From the NCBI GenBank assembly GCA_035547055.1, contig DASZVN010000148.1, positions 1-17,319 on the forward strand: a stretch of 17,319 nucleotides of DNA, in the 5' to 3' direction. Made by a program: the position numbers and the translations under genes. Shown piece by piece: positions 13,591 through 17,319 of this stretch. Within the stretch, counting starts at the first letter, position 1; each line of letters opens with the position of its first letter. Under the pieces are notes generated by a model. That model ran no database searches. It saw only the letters and a program-made list of their open reading frames with translations, and was not told the origin of the DNA. This DNA is from DASZVN01 sp035547055 (lineage in GTDB: Bacteria > Pseudomonadota > Alphaproteobacteria > Rhizobiales > Methylopilaceae).

Positions 13591-14537
13591 CCGGCGCCCG
13601 GTCCCGCCGCGACGGCGAAGCCTTCCTCGAAATGCTGTCGGCCGAGCGCGGCGCCGCGGCGAACACCCTCGATGCCTATCGCCGCGATCTCGACGACCAC
13701 CTGGAGTTCCTGGCGGGCGAGGGCAGGGATCCCCGCGCCGCCACGACCGCCGATCTCCGCGCCTGGCTCGGCGATCTCGACCGCCGCGGGCTGAAGCCGT
13801 CCTCGGCGGCGCGGCGGCTCTCGGCGATCCGCCAGTTCTACCGCTTCCTCTACGGCGAGGGCCTGCGTCCCGACGATCCGACCGCGGCGCTCGACGGGCC
13901 GAAGCGGGGGCGGCCGCTGCCGAAGGTGCTCACGGTCGCCGAGGTCGAACGGCTGCTCGACGCCGCGGCCGAGGGCATCGGCGATCCCGACCGGCCGCTC
14001 GGGATGCGCCTCCGCGCCGCCCGGATGACGGCGCTGCTGGAGCTGCTCTACGCCACCGGCCTCCGCGTCTCCGAGCTGGTGGCGCTGCCGCGCACGGCGG
14101 CACGGCCGGCCAACCGGCTGATCGCGGTCAGGGGCAAGGGCGGCAAGGAGCGGCTGGTGCCGCTGACCGAGAAGTCGAAGGCCGCCGTCGCGGCCTGGCT
14201 CGACCTCCTGGCCGGTGCCGACCGGCTCGGCGCCGGCCCGTTCCTGTTCCCCTCGCTCGCCGATTCGGGCCACCTGACCCGGCAGGCCTTCGCCCGCGAC
14301 CTCAAGGCGCTGGCGATCAAGGCCGGGATCGCGCCGTCGCGGGTCAGCCCGCACGTGCTGCGCCACGCCTTCGCGAGCCACCTGCTCCAGAACGGCGCGG
14401 ATCTGCGCACCGTGCAGCAGCTCCTCGGCCATGCCGACATCGCCACCACCCAGATCTACACCCATGTGCTGGACGAGCGGGTGGCGGCGATGGTGCGCGA
14501 CCTCCACCCGCTCGGCGACGGTGGCGGCGACACTTGA
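13587..14537 (+). CDS. xerD: Site-specific tyrosine recombinase XerD
   Basis: XerD works with XerC at dif to resolve chromosome dimers at division, activated by FtsK. This 316-residue protein has the N-terminal SAM-like core-binding domain (about 10-95, with ERGAAANTLDAYRRDLDDHL and ARRLSAIRQFYRFLY). The C-terminal catalytic domain has R160 (ATGLRVSELVAL), K184 (GKGGKERLVPL), H256-x-x-R259 (PHVLRHAFASHLL), H282 (LLGHADIATTQ) and nucleophile Y291 (IYTHV). The short N-terminus and the sequence DERVAAMVRDLHPL at the end are typical of XerD/XerC rather than phage integrases. It overlaps the small upstream membrane-protein gene by four bases. Adjacency to aroK and accA fits a housekeeping role. 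XerC is the main alternative assignment. Confidence 0.93.
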   Translation: MTGARSRRDGEAFLEMLSAERGAAANTLDAYRRDLDDHLEFLAGEGRDPRAATTADLRAWLGDLDRRGLKPSSAARRLSAIRQFYRFLYGEGLRPDDPTAALDGPKRGRPLPKVLTVAEVERLLDAAAEGIGDPDRPLGMRLRAARMTALLELLYATGLRVSELVALPRTAARPANRLIAVRGKGGKERLVPLTEKSKAAVAAWLDLLAGADRLGAGPFLFPSLADSGHLTRQAFARDLKALAIKAGIAPSRVSPHVLRHAFASHLLQNGADLRTVQQLLGHADIATTQIYTHVLDERVAAMVRDLHPLGDGGGDT

Positions 14538-14539
14538 CT

Positions 14540-14560
14540 CGGCCAAACTTGACTTGGCCG
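14540..14560. repeat. Inverted and direct repeat between xerD and accA
   Basis: CGGCCAA (14540-14546) and TTGGCCG (14554-14560) form a perfect 7-bp inverted repeat with a 7-base loop, three bases past the xerD stop. The same stretch reads as two near-identical 12-mers, CTTGACTCGGCC and CTTGACTTGGCC, 15 bases apart, each containing TTGACT, a good -35 match. No convincing -10 follows at the right distance. It may be a control element for accA or a weak transcript end for xerD. Confidence 0.45.
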
Positions 14561-14636
14561 GACGCGCCGCACAGTTTGCGGCCGAACTTCGTCCCCGGCC
14601 GAGCCCGCCGCGGGAGGCCGGGCCCGACCATCGCCG

Positions 14637-15590
14637 ATGCGCAGCTACCTCGATTTCGAAAAGCCGGTTGCCGAGCTGGAAGCCAAGGTCGACGAGCTGC
14701 GCGAGCTCGCGGCCAACGGCGGCGCGGTCGAGATCAACGAGGAGGTCGGCCGGCTCGAGGCGCGCGCCGCCGAGGCGCTGGGCGAGCTCTACGGCAACCT
14801 CACCCCGTGGCAGAAGACCCAGGTCGCCCGCCATCCCGAGCGGCCCCATTTCGTCGACTATATCGCCGGCTGCATCGAGGAGTTCACCCCGCTCGCCGGC
14901 GACCGCAAGTTCGGCGAGGACGAGGCCATCGTCGGCGGCGCCGGCCGCTTCCGCGGCCAGCCGGTGGTGGTGATGGGCCACGAGCGCGGTGCCGACACCG
15001 AGAGCCGGCTGAAGCACAATTTCGGCATGGCGCGGCCCGAGGGCTACCGCAAGGCGGCGCGGCTGATGGAGCTCGCCGACCGCTTCGGCCTGCCGGTGAT
15101 CAGCCTGGTCGACACGGCAGGCGCCTATCCCGGCATCGGCGCCGAGGAGCGCGGCCAGGCCGAGGCCATCGCCCGCTCGACCGACGCCTGCCTCGCGCTC
15201 GGCGTGCCGAACGTCGCGGTCATCATCGGCGAGGGCGGCTCGGGCGGGGCGATCGCGCTCGCCACCGCCAACCGCGTGTTCATGCTGGAGCACGCGATCT
15301 ACAGCGTGATCTCGCCCGAGGGCGCCGCCTCGATCCTGTGGCGCGATTCCGGCCGCGCCGCCGAGGCGGCGGCGAGCCTCAAGATCACCGCGCAGGACCT
15401 GCTGCGCCTCAAGGTGATCGACGGCGTCGTCGCCGAGCCGCGCGGCGGCGCCCACCGCGACAGGAAGGCGACCATCGTCGCCGTCGCCGACGCCGTCGAG
15501 GGTGCGCTGACCAGCCTTTCCAACATGGACGCCGCGGCGCTCCGGCAGGCCCGCCGCGAGAAATTCCTCGCGATCGGACGCAATTTGTAG
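14637..15590 (+). CDS. accA: Acetyl-CoA carboxylase carboxyltransferase subunit alpha AccA
   Basis: AccA pairs with AccD to transfer carboxyl from biotin to acetyl-CoA, making malonyl-CoA for fatty acid synthesis. The 317-residue length is standard. The start MRSYLDFEKPVAELEAKVDE is the conserved N-terminus of the proteobacterial family. It also contains FTPLAGDRKFGEDEAIVGG, GMARPEGYRKAARLM, VDTAGAYPGIGAEERGQAEA and GEGGSGGAIALA, which line the active site and CoA pocket, followed by SVISPEGAASILWRD. No good Shine-Dalgarno is present near the ATG; the GGGAGG upstream is too far (about 19 bases). The stop codon lies within the left arm of a palindromic repeat. The partner genes accB, accC and accD are elsewhere. 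Confidence 0.97.
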   Translation: MRSYLDFEKPVAELEAKVDELRELAANGGAVEINEEVGRLEARAAEALGELYGNLTPWQKTQVARHPERPHFVDYIAGCIEEFTPLAGDRKFGEDEAIVGGAGRFRGQPVVVMGHERGADTESRLKHNFGMARPEGYRKAARLMELADRFGLPVISLVDTAGAYPGIGAEERGQAEAIARSTDACLALGVPNVAVIIGEGGSGGAIALATANRVFMLEHAIYSVISPEGAASILWRDSGRAAEAAASLKITAQDLLRLKVIDGVVAEPRGGAHRDRKATIVAVADAVEGALTSLSNMDAAALRQARREKFLAIGRNL

Positions 15591-15650
15591 GGTGTGCATC
15601 GGCTCGCCGGTGCCGACGTCGTGGGCACGCGTCGCGCGTGCCCACCCTAC
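15587..15650. repeat. Dispersed palindromic element (GTAGGGTG ... CACCCTAC type)
   Basis: Outer arms GTAGGGTGTGCAT (15587-15599) and GTGCCCACCCTAC (15638-15650) pair with two mismatches. An inner hairpin, GTGGGCACGCG (15621-15631), TCG, CGCGTGCCCAC (15635-15645), is perfect over 11 bp. The two structures share the right arm and are mutually exclusive. Elements with these GTAGGGTGGGCAC ends are familiar dispersed repeats in proteobacterial genomes. The accA stop TAG (15588-15590) is part of the left arm, and the inner hairpin may help end the accA transcript. Confidence 0.75.
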
Positions 15651-15667
15651 GAAAGGGGGGATGCGTG

Positions 15668-16072
15668 ATGTCTGTCACTCAGGCCGATGTCGCGGTGGTG
15701 CGCCGCGCCTATGACGCACTGAACGCGCGCGACCCCGCCGCGGCGGGGGAATGCTTCGCTGAGGACGCGGTGTGGCACGTGCCGGGGCGGAGCGCGATCG
15801 CCGGCAGCCATCGCGGCCTCGCCGCCATCCGCCGCGATTTCTTCGAGCGGCTGGTGCGCCTCAGCGGCGGCAGCTTCCGCGCCGACGTCATGGACATTAC
15901 CGCCGGCGAGCATTTCGTCGTCGCGATCCAGCACGCCACCGCGTCCTTCGCCGGGCGCAGCCTCGACATCACCGCCTGCCAGATGATGAGCCTCAGCAAC
16001 GGCAAGATCGTCGAGGTCCGCAGTCACTACTCCGACCAGTACGGTCTCGATTCGTTCTGGCAGGAAGCCTGA
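15668..16072 (+). CDS. SnoaL-like / nuclear transport factor 2 family protein
   Basis: This 134-residue protein has the NTF2-like alpha+beta cone fold pattern: an N-terminal helix (VAVVRRAYDALNARDPAAAG), then AEDAVWHVPGRSAIAGSHRG, the helix LAAIRRDFFERLVRLSGGSF, and four strands ending SLSNGKIVEVRSHYSDQYGL. SnoaL-like proteins include small isomerases, dehydratases and polyketide cyclases, but most are uncharacterised, so no reaction can be assigned. The start has a strong G-run (15655-15660) seven bases upstream; an ATG at 15661 is in another frame. It follows the palindromic element after accA, and its codon bias matches the genome. A single-domain soluble protein is expected. Confidence 0.87.
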   Translation: MSVTQADVAVVRRAYDALNARDPAAAGECFAEDAVWHVPGRSAIAGSHRGLAAIRRDFFERLVRLSGGSFRADVMDITAGEHFVVAIQHATASFAGRSLDITACQMMSLSNGKIVEVRSHYSDQYGLDSFWQEA

Positions 16073-16080
16073 CCGCGGGG

Positions 16081-16132
16081 TCGGCCTATTCGCCACAAAG
16101 AAGCCGCCTTTGCCGTGGCTTTCTTGGGCCGA
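16081..16132 (+). terminator. Stem-loop downstream of the SnoaL-like gene
   Basis: TCGGCC (16081-16086) pairs with GGCCGA (16127-16132), and inside it AAGAAGCC (16098-16105) pairs with GGCTTTCTT (16117-16125) with one bulge. The structure starts nine bases after the stop. The T-rich descending arm is the nearest thing to a termination signal in this 153-base gap. Confidence 0.45.
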
Positions 16133-16145
16133 GGGAACCGATGCC

Positions 16146-16174
16146 TTGCGGTAACGGAGCGGTAAGGCTATCGG
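16146..16174 (+). promoter_or_regulatory. Possible promoter with phased direct repeats ahead of the L,D-transpeptidase
   Basis: TTGCGG (16146-16151), a 17-base spacer and TATCGG (16169-16174) form a weak sigma-70-like promoter. Two GCGGTAA copies (16148-16154 and 16159-16165) are spaced by 11 bases, about one helical turn, which would suit a regulator binding one face of DNA. Initiation near 16181 would leave a leader of about 45 bases. Confidence 0.25.
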
Positions 16175-16225
16175 TCGTGAACTGGAGCGGTGCCGCCGAC
16201 GGCGGCAAACGTGGGGACCGCCTTC

Positions 16226-17319
16226 ATGGACGTCCGTCGTCTCGCCTCAGCGCTGCTTGCGATGAGCGCCGCCCTGTGGCTCGCCGGCTGCCAGCAGCCG
16301 GACACCGGCTATAACGCCAAGGCCGAGGCGCCGATCCCCGCCGAGACCATGTCGCTGATGTCGACCAAGGGGATGAAGGCTCAGGACCCCATCCTGATCC
16401 GCATCTTCAAGGAGGAGTCGCAGCTCGAGGTCTGGAAGAAGCGCGAGTCCGACGGCCGCTACGCGCTCCTCAAGTCCTATCCGATCTGCCGCTGGTCGGG
16501 CACGCTCGGGCCGAAGGTCAAGACCGGCGACCACCAGTCTCCCGAAGGCTTCTACCCGATCACGCCGGCGCAGATGAACCCGCGCTCGCACTACTATCTC
16601 TCGTTCAACACCGGCTTCCCCAACACCTTCGATCGCGCCCACGGCCGCACCGGCTCCGACCTCATGGTCCATGGCGACTGCCTGTCGGCGGGCTGCTACG
16701 CCATGACCGACGGGCAGATGGCCGAGATCTACGCGCTTGCCCGCGAGGCCTTCCGCGGCGGGCAGAAGGAGTTCCAGGTCGAGGCCTTTCCGTTCCACAT
16801 GACCGCGGAGAACATGGCGCGGCGGCGGAACGACAAGAACATGGCGTTCTGGCGCGACCTCAAGGTCGGCTACGACCATTTCGCGGTGACCCGCGAGGAG
16901 CCGAAGGTCGCGGTGTGCGGCGGGCGCTACGTGTTCGACGCGGTCGCCAGGGAGGGCGAGCGCTTCGAGCCCGACGCGCCGTGCCCGGCCTACACGGTCG
17001 CGCCGGCGATCGCGAGCGCGGTCGCCGCCAAGGAGCGCGCCGACGCCCAGCAATTCGCCTCCCTGGTGAAGGAGGGGACGCCGGTCGCCGCCGCCTACGT
17101 GCCCCAGAACGGGCGGCTGCGCCGCACCCTCGACGAGCCGATCCGCGTCGCGATGGACCCGCCGGTGCCGCCGGCCGACGCCGGCGCCGCGGTGGCCGCC
17201 GCCTTCGCCCCGGCCAAGCCGGCCGCGGCCGAGCCCGCCCGGGCGACGGCGGTGCTGGCGCGGAACGCGGTGCCGATGCCGGCGCCGTCGCCGACCCCGC
17301 ACCTGGCCTTCGCGGCGGC
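16226..17319 (+). CDS. L,D-transpeptidase (YkuD domain, YafK type) lipoprotein, 3' partial
   Basis: The frame is open from 16226 to the right edge (364 codons, no stop), so the C-terminus is missing. The N-terminus is a lipoprotein signal: a basic MDVRRL start, a hydrophobic segment and the lipobox LAGC with C22 as acylation site, predicting attachment to a membrane facing the periplasm. The catalytic domain has GDHQSPEGFYPITPAQMNP and the motif VHGDCLSAGCYAMTD (H149, C157), the HG-x(6)-C signature of YafK-type enzymes; C157 is the nucleophile. Such proteins form or cleave 3-3 cross-links or detach Braun-type lipoprotein from peptidoglycan. After about residue 245 the sequence becomes rich in Ala, Pro and Val, a probable disordered linker. 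A GGGGA about nine bases upstream supports the start. Conserved AEAFPFHMT and FWRDLKVGYDHF segments fit the family. Confidence 0.92.
   Translation, partial: MDVRRLASALLAMSAALWLAGCQQPDTGYNAKAEAPIPAETMSLMSTKGMKAQDPILIRIFKEESQLEVWKKRESDGRYALLKSYPICRWSGTLGPKVKTGDHQSPEGFYPITPAQMNPRSHYYLSFNTGFPNTFDRAHGRTGSDLMVHGDCLSAGCYAMTDGQMAEIYALAREAFRGGQKEFQVEAFPFHMTAENMARRRNDKNMAFWRDLKVGYDHFAVTREEPKVAVCGGRYVFDAVAREGERFEPDAPCPAYTVAPAIASAVAAKERADAQQFASLVKEGTPVAAAYVPQNGRLRRTLDEPIRVAMDPPVPPADAGAAVAAAFAPAKPAAAEPARATAVLARNAVPMPAPSPTPHLAFAA

Noticed and set aside
13587..14537. Tyrosine recombinase as a phage or island integrase.
   Set aside because: The length, the terminal sequence and the aroK/accA neighbourhood fit chromosomal XerD. 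No att repeats, tRNA or mobile genes are nearby.
13368..15599. A 743-codon minus-strand open frame opposite xerD and accA.
   Set aside because: It is a shadow of xerD and accA, and its composition is unlike a folded protein.
16247..17302. A 351-codon minus-strand frame opposite the L,D-transpeptidase.
   Set aside because: It is Arg/Gly/His-rich and antisense to a gene with a lipobox and a catalytic motif.
1..17319. CRISPR array, tRNA, rRNA, insertion sequence or prophage genes.
   Set aside because: No regularly spaced repeats, transposase motifs or structural RNA sequences were seen on either strand.

Overview
The window is a very GC-rich (roughly 70% by eye) chromosomal segment of an alphaproteobacterium, most likely a member of the Hyphomicrobiales (Rhizobiales) or a close relative. 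The reasons are the strong G/C bias at third codon positions, the aroK-aroB-CNNM transporter cluster divergent from xerD and followed by accA, a glycolate oxidase glcF, a LivK-type binding protein with a DUF6867-like membrane protein nearby, and three kinds of dispersed GC-rich palindromes. The genus cannot be set from the sequence alone. Most of the window is ordinary housekeeping DNA, and I see no mobile element, CRISPR array, tRNA or rRNA.

Left block, plus strand (1-3437): glcF (glycolate oxidase Fe-S subunit), thiE-like thiamine phosphate synthase (its ATG shares one base with the glcF stop), a CcdA-type membrane thiol transporter, then a compact brnT-brnA toxin-antitoxin pair. The pair sits behind an 18-bp palindromic operator, and its codon use departs from the neighbours.

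Central block, minus strand (3444-13339), in transcription order from right to left: aroK and aroB (shikimate pathway), a CNNM/CorC-type transporter overlapping aroB by 4 bp, an EamA exporter, a dispersed palindromic repeat, ispG (MEP isoprenoid pathway), an OafA-type acyltransferase, a group III truncated haemoglobin, a DUF6867-like small membrane protein, an uncharacterised protein with NlpC/P60-like sequence motifs, and a periplasmic branched-chain amino-acid-type binding protein. The last one converges on brnA with six bases between the stops.

Right block, plus strand (13444-17319): a 48-residue membrane protein translationally coupled to xerD, xerD, accA (its stop lies inside a dispersed palindrome), a SnoaL/NTF2-like protein, and an L,D-transpeptidase lipoprotein of the YafK type that runs off the right edge.

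No clearly new multi-gene system is visible. The points most worth a second look are the NlpC/P60-like orphan, a perfect 14-bp inverted repeat that would bury the Shine-Dalgarno sequence of the acyltransferase, the brnTA operator with its very short or absent leader, a ThiE lacking a usual phosphate-contacting lysine, and the small membrane protein coupled to xerD. No gene-free stretch exceeds about 190 bases.
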